From Cristatella mucedo (lineage: Eukaryota; Bryozoa; Phylactolaemata; Cristatellidae), in contig WPIO01000010.1 in NCBI GenBank assembly GCA_009760855.2, positions 886,501 through 950,500 on the forward strand: DNA of 64,000 bases, written 5' to 3'. A program made the position numbers and the translations under genes. Under the pieces are notes generated by a model. That model was not told the DNA's origin, did no database searches, and saw only the letters and a program-made list of their open reading frames with translations. Shown here in pieces: positions 9,210 to 20,111 of the stretch; the stretch's first letter is position 1; each line of letters starts with the position of its first letter.

Positions 9210-9428
9210 CTGCTTGCTTTTTCTCCCTTTCTTCCAAGCAACGTTCGAGAAATATAAGACAAAGGCATTTACTATAAATACTAACTAACTCTTTAAATTA
9301 AAAATTAACTACTATATAATAATTTTCTGGAAATCAGATTTTATTATGCTAGGCTACAGCAGGATAAAAGTGTATCCCATAGAGTAGTTATGTTTTGAAA
9401 GTTATGGGGTGGTAGGTCTGGGGCGAAT
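9210..9428. other. AT-rich non-coding edge of the virus-like block
   Basis: No coding potential is seen. Composition stays AT-rich to about 9,350 and then rises sharply, so the junction between the virus-like element and flanking DNA is likely to be at about 9,350-9,420. No terminal inverted repeat can be tested because the other end of the element is outside the window. Confidence 0.4.
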
Positions 9429-9456
9429 CTCAATCTCGCTGCGAAGCGAGATTGAG
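9429..9456. repeat. Perfect 12-bp inverted repeat at the composition junction
   Basis: CTCAATCTCGCT and AGCGAGATTGAG are perfect reverse complements separated by GCGA, so the sequence can form a tight hairpin. It lies exactly where AT-rich virus-like DNA gives way to GC-rich LTR-element DNA. It overlaps the last codons of the gag-protease remnant. Confidence 0.8.
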
Positions 9457-10095
9457 GCTCGAGCCGCCGCCTGCCACCACGTAACGTTCAAGACATAACT
9501 GAGGGCAGGTTACACTGTTTCCTTCGCCGCGGATGCATCGGGTCGCTGGAGCCTCATTACCGAAGTCAACTTGGCCTTCACCGCCGTGCCCTACGCGGAC
9601 GCCGCCTAGTGCTCTTATGACATCCATCCCAAGGATGATGTCCCAGCCAGCAATTATATCGGTCCGCTTTACGTCATCGGGTAGGCCCGACACAAATGCG
9701 AACTTCAGCAAAGACTCCGGGAGATACGCAGGTGCCCCCGCTTGAGCAGCAAAGACAATAGACGCCAAGCGAACAAGGTCGGCCAAGTAGACATCTGGCG
9801 ATTCACCCTCGCGAAGTTTTCTGCTCGATAACTTGTCGTACGCGCGGAAGCAATCGGGCGAAAACGCGGCGCTGAGTGCGCGTTTCACCTTCGTATAGGC
9901 ACTTTTGTCACTGTCCACCAGCCCTTCATAAACGGCAAAAGCTCCGCCGGTTAAATACAAGGGCATGAGTGCGGCAAGATCGTCATCTTTAACCTTGTTC
10001 GTCTTGGCCACGGAGTCCAGTTGACGTACCCACGCGACGAAGTCCGTTTTGCCGTCATAAGGTGCGATTTTGCCTAGCATGACCATTGATGCCAT
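9430..10095 (-). pseudogene. LTR-retrotransposon gag remnant fused to a protease C-terminal piece
   Basis: The first 150 or so residues look like a retrotransposon Gag domain: YDGKTDFVAWVRQLDSVAK, later MPLYLTGGAFAVYEGL and RKLREGESPDVYLADLVRLA. The chain then passes into WDIILGMDVIRALGGV, the 'ILGMD' end of an aspartic protease, without the zinc knuckle or the protease active site between. An internal deletion has therefore joined gag to the far end of the protease. Base composition (GC-rich) differs from both neighbours. Confidence 0.7.
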
Positions 10096-10118
10096 CGACT
10101 TTATCCCACGAAATAGCT

Positions 10119-10245
10119 TGTGCTTCGATGCGCCTCACACGAAGAACGCCTTGCACGAAGAACGCCCGCACAGAACCAACACCAATTGTTTATTCTACTA
10201 CAGAGCAGAGAGAGCATGACTTCACTCGCCCCTCTCTCCTAACTC
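10119..10245 (-). mobile_element. LTR fragment, inverted relative to the copy at 10.8 kb
   Basis: On the plus strand it starts TGTGCTTCGATGCGCCTC and includes ACCAATTGTTTATTCTACTA. The same sequence, in reverse orientation, is found at 10797-10904. Read on the minus strand it ends in CA just upstream of the gag start, as a 5' LTR would. It contains a short local duplication (ACGAAGAACGCC twice) absent from the other copy. Confidence 0.6.
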
Positions 10246-10445
10246 ACCTCACACGTAGAGGTAAAGAAAGCGCGGTCACCGTTCATCATCAGGATGGCCT
10301 CAATCGCAGGCTGCAGATCACGAGAGGAGGCCAGCACTGATGCGAGCACCGTGCGGGAGCAGCCGGTGTCAACAAGTACAGTAGCGAACTGGCCATTTAA
10401 CATCACGCCTATGGAGGGCAGTCGGGATGAAGTCAAGGGGAACAC
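10239..10445 (-). pseudogene. Retroviral-type aspartic protease N-terminal fragment
   Basis: The motif ATVLVDTGCSRTVLA contains the catalytic Asp-Thr-Gly of retropepsins. The frame runs straight into the LTR fragment and stops. The rest of the protease lies on the other side of the gag remnant, so the order of parts is scrambled relative to a normal LTR element. Confidence 0.7.
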
Positions 10446-10796
10446 GCTGGCGCAGGTGTTGGCGGTTCCACTTATTCGTTTTTTTGATCGCCGAACTTTT
10501 TACCGCACGCAGCAGCTCGATGATTCGGATCGGCGCTGATCCAGCAGAGTCACGTGTGCGGCCCGCTGCGAAAAGGCCGGTCGGTGTACCGCCTTTGCGA
10601 GTCCGGCCTAGACTCCGGCACCACGACGCCACGGGTCTGAGCGCGTCGATCCTCGAAACGGCCAGCGAGACATGCCTCACTTGACGAGACAAAGTTCCTC
10701 GACATTTCAACCAGCACGGGCAAATCAGCTGTGGTAAGAGAGCACGCTGCTTGAAGTTGCCGAAACCCGGGACCATAGGCGGGGAGGGGGATTCAG

Positions 10797-10904
10797 TTGG
10801 GAGAGAGGGGTGAGTGAAGTCGTGCTCTATCTGCTCTGTAGTAGAATAAACGATTGGTGTTGATTCTGTTCGGGCGTTCTTCGTGCGAGGCGCATCGAAG
10901 CACA
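10797..10904 (+). mobile_element. Second LTR fragment in opposite orientation
   Basis: This is the reverse complement of most of 10119-10245, ending GCATCGAAGCACA at 10904. The DNA between the two copies (10446-10796) is GC-rich and may contain more gag/pol debris on the minus strand, but no clear domain could be read. Confidence 0.6.
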
Positions 10905-11892
10905 ATAACTACTCTGTGAGCTGAAAAGTAGACACACACTCCACTGCCTGGTGCAGGCTTATTACTTATTGGGACTATTTGTGACGAGTCCTGACAACAA
11001 GCTACGAAGAAAGTAATAAGAAAGTAGAAAGAATGTAGGACTTTTTCAATTCAGCTGTAAATAGCTACGCTGCTTTTTCTGGGCTGAAGTGTGCGAGCCC
11101 ACAGTCATTACCGGAAATAAGAAAATTGGATATCGCTGAAACACAAAAGATACTGGCTATTCCGCCACATGGTTGAATATAAAAATCTGCCAACATCTAC
11201 TTGTAACATGCCAATTACTGCTTGGAGCTTGGCTTTTTCTAATAATCGTCACTTGAGTTTTCGGAAAAAGCTTTGTTTTTACCCAGAGATAATTTACCTT
11301 AATTTAACCTCGAAATAATGTAGCACCGCTTTCTATGACAACCAATTTTCCTTTTCATGGCATAGCGCACCGCAGGACGTGCACACTCGAGAGCTACCTT
11401 CGAGCGCACTGGCAGAGACCGGAACCAGCATCTCCCGTTTCGTCGGGACTTTCGACTGCGGGGTCAAGGCTGCCTAGCCGCCGGAATGTCGCGGGTGCTA
11501 TGGCCGGATCTGAGCTGTACTCTGAAAAGGTGTTGTATTGCCTGATAGGTGCTTGGTCTTTGAAGTCGTAAATATGGCGTATTGCACGCGTAATGATTTT
11601 GCTCTCGCCGGATGTGGGGAAGTAAGCAGGCCGTTTCTTTTCAGCTCGTGGATAGGCGATCCCCTGCTTCAGCCATCACTACAGACACCTGACAAATTCG
11701 CATGTGGGAGTACAGTCTTAACTGGGCCCATTCTTGTTTTTTGAACCGAAAGCATCGATTTTTCCCACCAACGTGCAGCTGTGTTACTTCAACTGGTCTC
11801 TTATAAATTTTTCTCTGCCCGACTTGCCCCCCACCCACGAGTGGACACTGATAGGATGGTCGGAGGCATCTATGCCCGACTGGGGTACAGCA
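10905..11892. other. No recognisable feature
   Basis: Mixed-composition DNA with only short open frames. No repeat family seen elsewhere in the window was recognised here. Confidence 0.3.
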
Positions 11893-13646
11893 GCGTTCCA
11901 GAGTGCCAGACTTAATAGTAGCACAGAAACTATAGGCACGGTCTCTAAACGATTTGACACTAGTACGAGATGTAGCTAAATGATTTGATTCAGAAAAGCC
12001 GGTGGCACGATGCCTAGCCTGGTTGGGGAGTAGTTTTGATAGGTAGGCTGGAGCCAGAGAATGAAGGGAATTAAAACTGAGTGACCGAATCTTGAAATCG
12101 ACTTACTGCTGGATTGGGAGCCGGTGCAATTCGGTAAGTAGCGGTGCTATGTAGCACTGCACTTTTCAAGACAGACCAACTTAGTTGCAGAAATCTGCAC
12201 CAACTATAAGTGCCTGATTGCCTAGGCCGGTAGACCAGCATGGCTATGTTATGTAGCTGAAAGTAGGCAGACTTGACTGTGTCGCTGTTGTGGCCGTCTA
12301 ACGAAAGGTCACATCGGAACAAGACACCTAGATTTCGTGCAGATGCAACAGGACATATACTGGCGTAGCCGATTTTGAGAATAAAGCTTTGCCATTTCTG
12401 AACCACACTCGGTTTGCCCATAACCATTAAATTAGTTGTTTACAAAGAAGGTAGAGAAGCTGATCGCCACAAGGATCATTAATTCTGATTGTACACGCCG
12501 GTAGATCAGCAAGCGGTGAGTTACAGAAGTCGGGACTGGATGTTACAAATGCACAGACCAGTTTAGGTGTAGTATCTCCGACTAAGCAATTTCCGAGTCA
12601 TCCTTGGTTTTCCCATTACTTTTATGTTTGTTTATCCTCATTTAATTTGAGAAAGTTTGCTGCCATCCACAAGGGAGTTGAGAGAGTTTATCGAGCTGCA
12701 GGGCTTGAAGGGATCAAAGCAGAAGTACAACTAAGTGTTAATCTGCTTAGAAATGACAGTCTAAATTGTGCTTGGCGATCACGATGAAGAGAAGCAGACC
12801 AAGCACAGAACCCCGAGGCACCCCAGTACTTCATTGGTTCCCTGGATGATCTTTTTTCATTCATATCAATAGTATGGAGTCTCCAACTGAGATAAGACTT
12901 AAACCGTTGCAAAACGGTACCAGTGGTGCCCAGGCATGCTGAGAGGCGCTTGTGAAGAGCTTGATCAACAGTATCAAACCTTACCGAAAGAACAAGCAAA
13001 GTGAGACTTTATCTATGCGTGCACGCCCGAGGTCATTATGCACCCAAAGCAATGTTTACTCGGTGGAGTGATTAGCTCTAAAACCAGGCACAGCATGCTT
13101 GCTTGGTTTGAAGTTTCAACGAATGAGTTCATCTGGTCTGCCACAACTCCAATGTCTTTGATAAGAACGGTAAAAGGGAGACTGAGTGGAAGCTGCTCAA
13201 GTTTTCTTTCACCATTGGTTTCTTAATTAGTGGCCTAACTGCAGCCTTTTTGAAAGGAGCAGGGATATGACCTGAGGCTAATGACATATTTATGATGTCA
13301 GTAAGGCTTGGCAGAAGCAGATCTATGTATCATATAAGTAGGACAGTGGGTATATGGTCAAGAGAACTAGTAATATTTTTTGATTGAGGAGTTTTGGAAT
13401 GAGGTCACTTGCAGCCTCCTGAATGTGAATGTAGACATCGTGGAGCTGCATATAATTGAAGGAGGGGAGTCCTCTGGGGTTGTTTTTGAGAGACAAGAGT
13501 CTAGGAAGAATAGTGCTACCTTAGGGATGGACTTTGTGATAGTGTCTATCTTGCTGTCAAAGAAGCTAGAGTAACGATCACCTTGATCGCCGTAGGGATA
13601 GGTAAGGAGCCAACCTGGAAGCAGGTAAGGAGAGGGTTGATCGTAG
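11893..13646 (-). mobile_element. L2/CR1-like LINE fragment, rearranged (copy 1)
   Basis: Minus-strand RT and C-terminal pieces are readable: VMGKPSVVQKWQSF, then further right FDTVDQALHKRLSACLG, which is a degraded 'FDTIDH' segment. The copy lacks the 3' hairpin tail. Its internal order is not that of a normal element: after the MGKPS segment, C-terminal-type sequence appears again before the 'FLKLND' region. The copy at 36.5-39.7 kb has the same unusual junction (cataaccattaaattagttg, then tttacaaagaaggtagagaag). It ends to the right at about 13,646, where the two copies stop matching. Confidence 0.75.
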
Positions 13647-14312
13647 CTATGCCATGCTGAGGCTTGACCATACTTGTATGTACTTCGCATCGAAGATCGT
13701 GCATCGGGGCATTCATTGCCAACCAGCCTGACGGGAAAAAAGCTTTATTAAGTGTGTTATTATTATTAAGCAATGGGTTATGAAGGCAGCAGTAGGGCGG
13801 TTCCCTCTTGTAGATTAGTCATGGTCTCTCTTAATGCTTACTTTGTCTGCAGCTGACCAGAGGCAAGTGATTTCAGCATCTTGTGCGTCTTCCTGTGTAC
13901 TTTGTGCTGCACCTGTTTTTCACTGTGGATGCATGTTTTAGGCAGTGGTGTCAATGCATGCTAAAGGCCACCACGGAATCGTAGGATTTCCTGCACTTGC
14001 TAGGACGAATTATGTCTAAAGAAGAAGCCTTCGTAGGTGGATTCGTTCAGTATCTGAGCAGCTTTGCTTACGAAAAGGCCAGAGATACGTTGGTAAGCTT
14101 GTTGCCATGCCTGCACAGTAATCTTGCATTCATTAGCTGCAGAAAACGGTAGCAATGAGCTGCTGGCTTTGTGATAGTGGTGCCAGCCTTGCGACAGGGG
14201 TTACGGGTTGGCAGAAGTGTGCTGCTAAGGCCGGTGTACATGAGTTTTTTGTTGATAGACGAGCCTAGCTATGGATATAGTTGGTTGGAGATAAGCTTGT
14301 AGTTAAGCACAA
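13647..14312. other. No recognisable feature
   Basis: Unassigned DNA between LINE fragments. No open frame of note. Confidence 0.3.
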
Positions 14313-14668
14313 TATGCATGTGTGACATTCCGTCTTGACTTCTGTAACTCACTGCTTGCTGGCCTATGGGCATGTGCATTACAGCTGGTGCAAAACTCTG
14401 CAGCTAAGCTTGTCTGTCGTGAGCCACAGTGTCTGTCGTGTCCTTAATGTGCTTATTTGTGCTGACACTGTGCATGCTGCCACTAACCACACCTGCATGC
14501 TGACCCTGTGCATGTCACCCCTAACCAGGTTATTCACATTGTTTATCAAGCATGATACCACTCACCATTCGATCCTGTTTCCTTTGCAGCAAATGTCAAG
14601 CACCTAGAAAGAGATTAAGTTCTCTGAGGGTGCTTTATGAAGTGTATTACTATTATTATTATTAGAGC
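14313..14668 (+). mobile_element. LINE 3'-end fragment
   Basis: It starts in the 'TCTTGACTTCTGTAACTCACTG' region of the LINE C-terminal coding part, has an internal deletion, and runs through the 3' untranslated part to the hairpin tail (a slightly altered form, AAGCACCTAGAAAGAGATTA then AGTTCTCTGAGGGTGC) and a (TTA)n end. Confidence 0.8.
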
Positions 14669-15055
14669 TGAAATGATTTGCTGCTCAAGCCACGAATTTT
14701 CAGTGCATCCGATGGTTGCTTACTCTGCTGCTAGGGATGGGGAGTGTAGGCTGTTTTCGACGAAAGACAATGTTTTAGTCATAAAGTGGTCTACCAATTT
14801 CTTAAGCACTTGCTGACATTGGTCGTGTCAAGCAGTAGCATTACTCTCAATAACCAGTTGATGTTTAAGAATCGGTAGGAGCAGGCGTACTATGTACACA
14901 TGTCTTGAGGATGGTTGGCTCTTTAGCTTTGCTGTGTGCACACTATCAGCAGCAGTGGTAGTGCTTCTCTCGAGATGACCATCTCATGCTGTATTGAGCA
15001 ATGCACTTATTTTGCCATGGTTGTCGAGTGCACGATAACACATTGACAACACATT
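14669..15055. other. No recognisable feature
   Basis: Nothing beyond short ORFs seen. Confidence 0.25.
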
Positions 15056-15707
15056 TTTGTAGCGCCCTCAGAGAACTGAATCTCTTTCCAGGCTCTTTAC
15101 ATATGCTGTAAAGAAAGCATGATCAAATGGTTAGTGGTAACACAGTCAGTGTCAGCAAGCCTAACATGGTTAGAGGTGACATGTACAGTTTCAGCATTTA
15201 AAATAGGGTTAGTGATAGCATGCACAGTGTCAGCTCGCATAGGCCCACATATGAATAGTTACAAGAAGCCACTAAATGCCGTGATACATAGATGCGTTCA
15301 AGCTTCTCTCTAAATGTCAAGTCAGGGGATGTCGTGACATCAGTCGTGAGTGGTTTCCAGGGTTTGAGAGCACACGAACTAAAGGCAGGGTCTCCAAAGG
15401 ATTTGTGGTTTGTACGAGGTGTAGGTAAACGACTTGTTTCAGAAAGTCGGGTGATACGATGCCTATAGCCTGACCGGGAGTAGACCTGATAGGTAGGCCG
15501 GAGCCAGAGAATGAAGGGACCTAAAAATGAGTGACGGAACCTAAAAGCCAGTGCACTGCTTGACTGAGAGCCAGAGCAGGATGGCTAGAAGTCGTGTGTT
15601 GATGTGGCAACTGTGATGCTCACGACAGACAAGCCTAGCTGTAGAGTTTTGACCAATTTTGTAAATGCCTGATTGCATAGGCCGGTAGACCAGGAAGCAG
15701 TGAGTTG
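15056..15707 (-). mobile_element. LINE 3'-end fragment, minus strand
   Basis: It begins with the reverse complement of the LINE tail (AGCGCCCTCAGAGAACTGAA) and continues into the C-terminal coding region (GGCACGATGCC-type and AGTGAGTTG segments). It abuts a plus-strand fragment of the same family at 15,707-15,710. Confidence 0.8.
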
Positions 15708-15709
15708 AT

Positions 15710-16045
15710 GCAAAACTCTACAGCAACAGTACACCATTTCCGGCCGACCTGCGCTGACTCCCCACTAAGCAGTGACTTCAACGACTTGAAGGCTGTCACT
15801 CACTTTTAGGCTCCTTCATTTTCCTGCCCCGGCCTACCTATCCCGAACACATCCTAGTGAGGCTGAGTATTGTACCAGCAGCTCTTCTGACTCAAGTCGT
15901 CCAGCTGTGCCTCGAATCGACCTCAAATGCTGCAGAGACTGGAGACCTTGCCTTTAGTTCATATGCTCCCCGATGTCACTTCCGACTGGCATCGTGCGCT
16001 GACATGATGACATTTAAAAAGAAGCTAAAAACGTGCTGGGTCCAT
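15710..16045 (+). mobile_element. LINE C-terminal coding fragment, plus strand
   Basis: It starts at ATGCAAAACTCTACAGC, the sense version of the segment that ends the preceding minus-strand copy, and runs to AAAAAGAAGCTAAAAACGTGC. It is degenerate. Together with the preceding fragment it forms a junction of inverted LINE pieces, as produced by twin priming or later rearrangement. Confidence 0.65.
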
Positions 16046-16662
16046 GGGCAATCCGTCCCCACTGACATCGGGGCTCTGGGCATCGGGACTCTGCGGCTCA
16101 ATCGGCTCTTGCTCTTCTCGTGCAAGCTCAACGACTTCCCCCGCACCTGGTCGATCCGGGCCAGTGCTCCATCGATCGAGCTTGATCGATCTTGATCGAG
16201 TGAGCCGCAGGGACTCAGCTCACCTCGCCCTTAGTCTCAATCTAGAGCTTAAAGCCTCGGCCGTCAAACGCCCATATATAAAGGGTGTGTGGTGCTCCAA
16301 CTGAATTCAAGTGTACAGCGTGAATGCATGCGAACATTGCAAGTGCAATCTTGTGCTGCCTGCACGTTCGGGGCTGAGATTACTTGGCACTGCTGCTGCG
16401 CTGATGCCAATGCATTGGCCACCGTACGCGGCAGCCGACAGAGCTTTGGTGCCTCACTACGCTCATGTAAATGTGGCTGAACCGACAGCTCAACTTACGT
16501 GGCTTGTTGGCATGGCCAGGGAGTATGAAAGAACTCTACAGATACGAAAGAACTCCATAGGCAAGATAAGACGCATCGCGTCGACGTCGCGAGTTGAGCT
16601 CGAGACGTCAAACGCCATAAGCTACCGTGCTATCCATCAATTCAGCCAATTGTTTAGCTGAC
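16046..16662. other. Unassigned DNA
   Basis: Only short overlapping ORFs are present. No recognised domain or repeat. Confidence 0.25.
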
Positions 16663-16806
16663 TACCGAGCTGGTTTGGTTCAGCGGTTAAGGTGTGCGCC
16701 CCGAGGACCAAGGTCTGGCTGAGGTTGTGGGCTCGAGCCCGAGGCATATGTGAAGCGCCTTAATAGAGATTAAGTATACTTAGGGCGCTATATACATTAA
16801 TTACAT
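16663..16806 (+). mobile_element. tRNA-derived SINE, family 1
   Basis: CCGAGCTGGTTTGGTTCAGC head, GGGCTCGAGCCC B-box-like element and the GAAGCGCCTTAATAGAGATT tail followed by GGGCGCTATATA. Same family as the SINE in the capsid gene, with a few substitutions and a 3-base insertion (CGAGGACCAAGG). Confidence 0.85.
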
Positions 16807-17440
16807 TTCATTAATTATATTTATACTGCACAGTCGCTATGCCTGCTCAGACACGAGGTTGGATGTCACAGGCTGCTGTTGTTGGTGGCTGTCCCACTGT
16901 GGCGCTACTGATTGCCTTAATAGCCACCTAGTGTAGCAACGGTGACAGTTTCAGCGTGCATTGCCTTTGCACTGCCCATGGCTGTGCTAATGTTACTTGA
17001 GACAGAGGCTCTCGGTGGACATTGATGCGGCCCCGTCGTCTGCTGCCGTAGGAGAAGGAGAAGGAAGCCTGCAAGGGCAATCAGCACACACCACATCAAT
17101 GGCCGTCCATACTCGGCGCGTTGACGTTGCTGCTGGGCGCCGAGAAGTCATATACGTCACTTCATTTTCTGAGTCAGAAGTGGTTTGGTCGCAAGGATGT
17201 AAGTTTCCCATAAGTGCGATACGCCCTAGTGATCTGCCACTGGTCTCTTGGACATTTTCAGACGTTTCTGGATGGATGTGTAGGCGTATATGCTCGCTGG
17301 CATGCTAGCCGTATATACGGCACTCAGATGTGTGCATGGAAATAGCACGTTTGTAAGCGAATTCGAGTGTGTGCATACAAATTAGTGCACGTGCCTAAAT
17401 GCATGTGTTCGAGGCTTGCAACTCTCTGCGGCTCAACACT
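16807..17440. other. Unassigned DNA with a possible short minus-strand coding piece
   Basis: On the minus strand around 16,920-17,210 there are overlapping frames, one with a membrane-like stretch (VLIALAGFLLLLL) and one rich in Ser/Thr. Neither has a start, splice context or family that would make it convincing. Confidence 0.2.
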
Positions 17441-17677
17441 TAAGAATAATAATAATAATAATTCACTTGATAAAGCGCCCTCAGAGAACTTAATCTCTCT
17501 CTAGGCGCTTTACATTTGCTGCAAAGTGAAATGCAATTAAATGGTATGTAAAATCATGCTTGAAAAAACAAACGAAATGAATAATATGGTTAGGGGTGAC
17601 ATGCACAGGGTCAGCATGCAAATGTGGTTAGTGGCAGCATGCACAGTGTCAGCACGCATAAGCACATCAAAGACGAA

Positions 17678-19363
17678 TCACAGGGACCCACTAAATGCTG
17701 TCCTAAATAGGTGTGTTTTTAGGTTCCTTTTAAATGTGGTCAGGTCAGGGGATGTTTTGACGCAGGTCGGGAGGGAGTTCCAGGCTTTGGGAGCATATGA
17801 ACTAAATGCACGGTCTCCAAAGGATTTAAGGTTTGTATGAGGTATTTCTAGACTGTTGGATTCCGAAAAGCGGGTGGTACGATGCTTGGCCTGATGGGCT
17901 AGTATATCTGACAGATAGGCTGGAGCCATAGAATGAAGGGACCTAAAAGTGAGCGACAAAACCTTGAAGTCAATTCGTTGCTTGACTGGTAGCCAGTGCA
18001 GGTCGGCGAGAAGTGGAGTCATGTGGCAACTGCGACGCTCACGACAGACAAGCCTAGCTGCAGAGTTTTGCACCAGCTGCAATCGCCTGATCGCACATGC
18101 TGGTAGGCCAGTAAGCAGTGAGTTGCAGAAGTCGAGACGGGATGTCACGAATGCATGAACTAACTTGGACGTGGTATCTTTATCTAAACAAGCCCGAATT
18201 TTAGCAATGTTATGAAGCTGAAAATAGGCAGATTTGACTGTGGAGCTGATATGGTCGTCTAACGAGAGGTCGCTTTGGAATATGACACCTAGATTCCGAG
18301 CTGATTCGACAGGAGATATGCTGGTAGAGCCAATTTTGAGAGTCAGCCTTTCCAATCTCTGGATCCCACTGGGTTTGCCCATAACTAGTAAGTTAGTTTT
18401 ATCATCGTTAAGTTTTAGAAAATTTGCTGCCATCCATGTGCGGATGTCATCAATGCATGCAGCTAGTGAGTTGAGAGAATTTGAGGTGCTCGAAGGCTGG
18501 GAGGGATCAAAGCAAAGGTACAACTGAGTGTCATCTGCATAGAAGTGAAAGCCTAGATTGTGCTTGGCAATCACATCAGCAAGAGGCAGAGTATAAACCG
18601 TGAAAAGAACCGGACCTAGCACTGAGCCCTGAGGTACTCGATATTTCAGAGGTACTTCAGATGATCTTTGTCCATTCGCGTCAATACTCTGGAGTCTCCC
18701 ACTGAGATAGGACCTGAACCACTGCAGAGCAGTGCCAGTGATGCCCAGGCGAGATGAGAGGCGCTCTAGAAGAACTTTGTGATCGATGGTATCAAAAGCT
18801 GCCGAACAATCAAGCAAAACAAGCAGAGACACTCTACCCATGTCTGCATTCCTAAGTAGGTCGTTGTATACCCGAAGCAATGCTGACTCTGTGGAGTGAT
18901 TAGCTCTAAAGCCAGACTGGAACTTACTAGCAAGGTGTGAGGTTTCGATATACGAGTTCAGCTGGTCCGCCACGACCCGTTCGAGTGTCTTTGATAGGAA
19001 TGGTAGAAGGGAAACTGGGCGGTAGTTGCTCAAGTTCTCTTGGTCAAGTGTAGCTTTCTTGAGAAGTGGCCTGACTACAGCTTTTTTGAAAGGTGCTGGG
19101 ACATGACCTGAGGCTAATGACATATTAATTATGTTAGTTATGCATGGCAGCAGCAGATCAATGCAACGTAGGAGCAGGTCAGTGGGAATAGGGTCCAGAG
19201 GACTTGTTATCTTCTTTGATTGCGATACGAACTTTAGGACTAGATCCCTAGTGACCTGCTTAAATGCAGACATTGAGGTGCAGCCAGGAACCGAGGAACA
19301 GCATTCTAGTGGGGAGGTTGTCATCGCAGGGATGGATTCCCTGATCTTGTCTATCTTCTGCAC
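17678..19363 (-). pseudogene. LINE reverse transcriptase ORF (561 codons)
   Basis: An uninterrupted frame covers all RT blocks: LDPIPTDLLLRC, RPLLKKATLDQENLSNYRPV, FQSGFRANHSTESALLRV, DCSAAFDTIDHKVL, VPQGSVLGPVLFTVYTLPL and the catalytic FHFYADDTQLYL. After it come the thumb and C-terminal region, with LNDDKTNLLVMGKP and LDFCNSLLTGLP. The frame should continue upstream into the linker ORF at 19387-19899, but one frame change near 19,365-19,390 separates them. So RT itself could be active, but the element is 5'-truncated. Confidence 0.85.
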
Positions 19364-19386
19364 AAAGAATCGAGAGAAGCGATCGG

Positions 19387-19899
19387 CTAGATCATCATTA
19401 GGATCATCAGGTAATGAGCTAATCTGGGAACGGTTGAGGAGATGGTTTTTGTCGACATCAGCACTTTTGGATTGTGCATCTGTGATTCAACAATGTTTTT
19501 ATAAAAACCAGACTTAGCCTTTGCTGGGATCGATTGGTACAACCTACAGTAGTCTTCATATGCCTGTCGATGGACAGTTAGTCCGGATCTTTTGTATGCT
19601 TTTTCAAGCTTTCGTTTAGTAGACTTGGCTAGTTTAATGTCTGCGGTAAACCATAGGCCGTCTGGGCGGGGGCGCACAGTGCGCTTTTTCAGAGGGGCAA
19701 ACTCGTCTAGCGTGTCAGCTAGTGTCGTGTTGAAGCTATCTACCAATGATGACAGATCAGAGGGAGGATTGAGCAGCAGAGGTGAAGCAGATATTCTCGC
19801 ACGGACAGCATCGATGTCAAGGGTCTTGAGGTTTCGCGATTCACAGGTTATTGTAGAGGAGGATGTGGGCACACACTGTAGATTGAATGAGATCTGCAT
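19387..19899 (-). pseudogene. LINE endonuclease end and linker ORF
   Basis: The frame begins just after the endonuclease SDH motif and carries the linker typical of this group, with PRPDGLWFTADIKLAKSTKRK and YKRSGLTVHRQAYEDYCRLY. It ends where the frame changes relative to the RT ORF. The same linker occurs in the LINE copies at 39.0-39.6 and 44.6-44.9 kb. Confidence 0.75.
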
Positions 19900-20040
19900 G
19901 TGGTCAGATAAGCATGATTTGGTAATAATTGGTGATGATTCGCCTCACTTAGCACCAATCGTGTTGAATGCGCTAGCATCAAGTTATGTCCACTTATGAA
20001 TGGTTAAGCTGAAAGCAACCCGATCAATTGCAGAGAGTCT

Positions 20041-20042
20041 TG

Positions 20043-20111
<69 letters not shown>

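Larger units (their letters stand above)
17441..20003 (-). mobile_element. L2/CR1-like LINE, 5'-truncated, best-preserved copy
   Basis: From the left it reads: (TAA)n, the reverse-complemented hairpin tail (AAGCGCCCTCAGAGAACTTA), the 3' untranslated region, the complete RT and C-terminal coding region, the endonuclease-RT linker, and the C-terminal end of the endonuclease (LSDHMQI, with the Ser-Asp-His motif). It stops at about 20,003 beside a (TG)n microsatellite, so most of the endonuclease is missing. The RT type with an endonuclease upstream and a simple-repeat 3' end is that of the CR1/L2 group. Confidence 0.9.

Noticed and set aside
1-9400. Bacterial or free-virus contamination in the assembly
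   Set aside because: A host-type SINE and a solo LTR with target duplications are inserted in the block, and the genes are decayed, which fits an old integration.
16997-17308. 103-codon plus-strand ORF and a membrane-like minus-strand frame
   Set aside because: Competing frames on both strands and no family match; left as unassigned.
18234-19517. Plus-strand ORFs opposite the LINE RT
   Set aside because: The minus-strand RT motifs are unambiguous, and the plus-strand frames have no domain.
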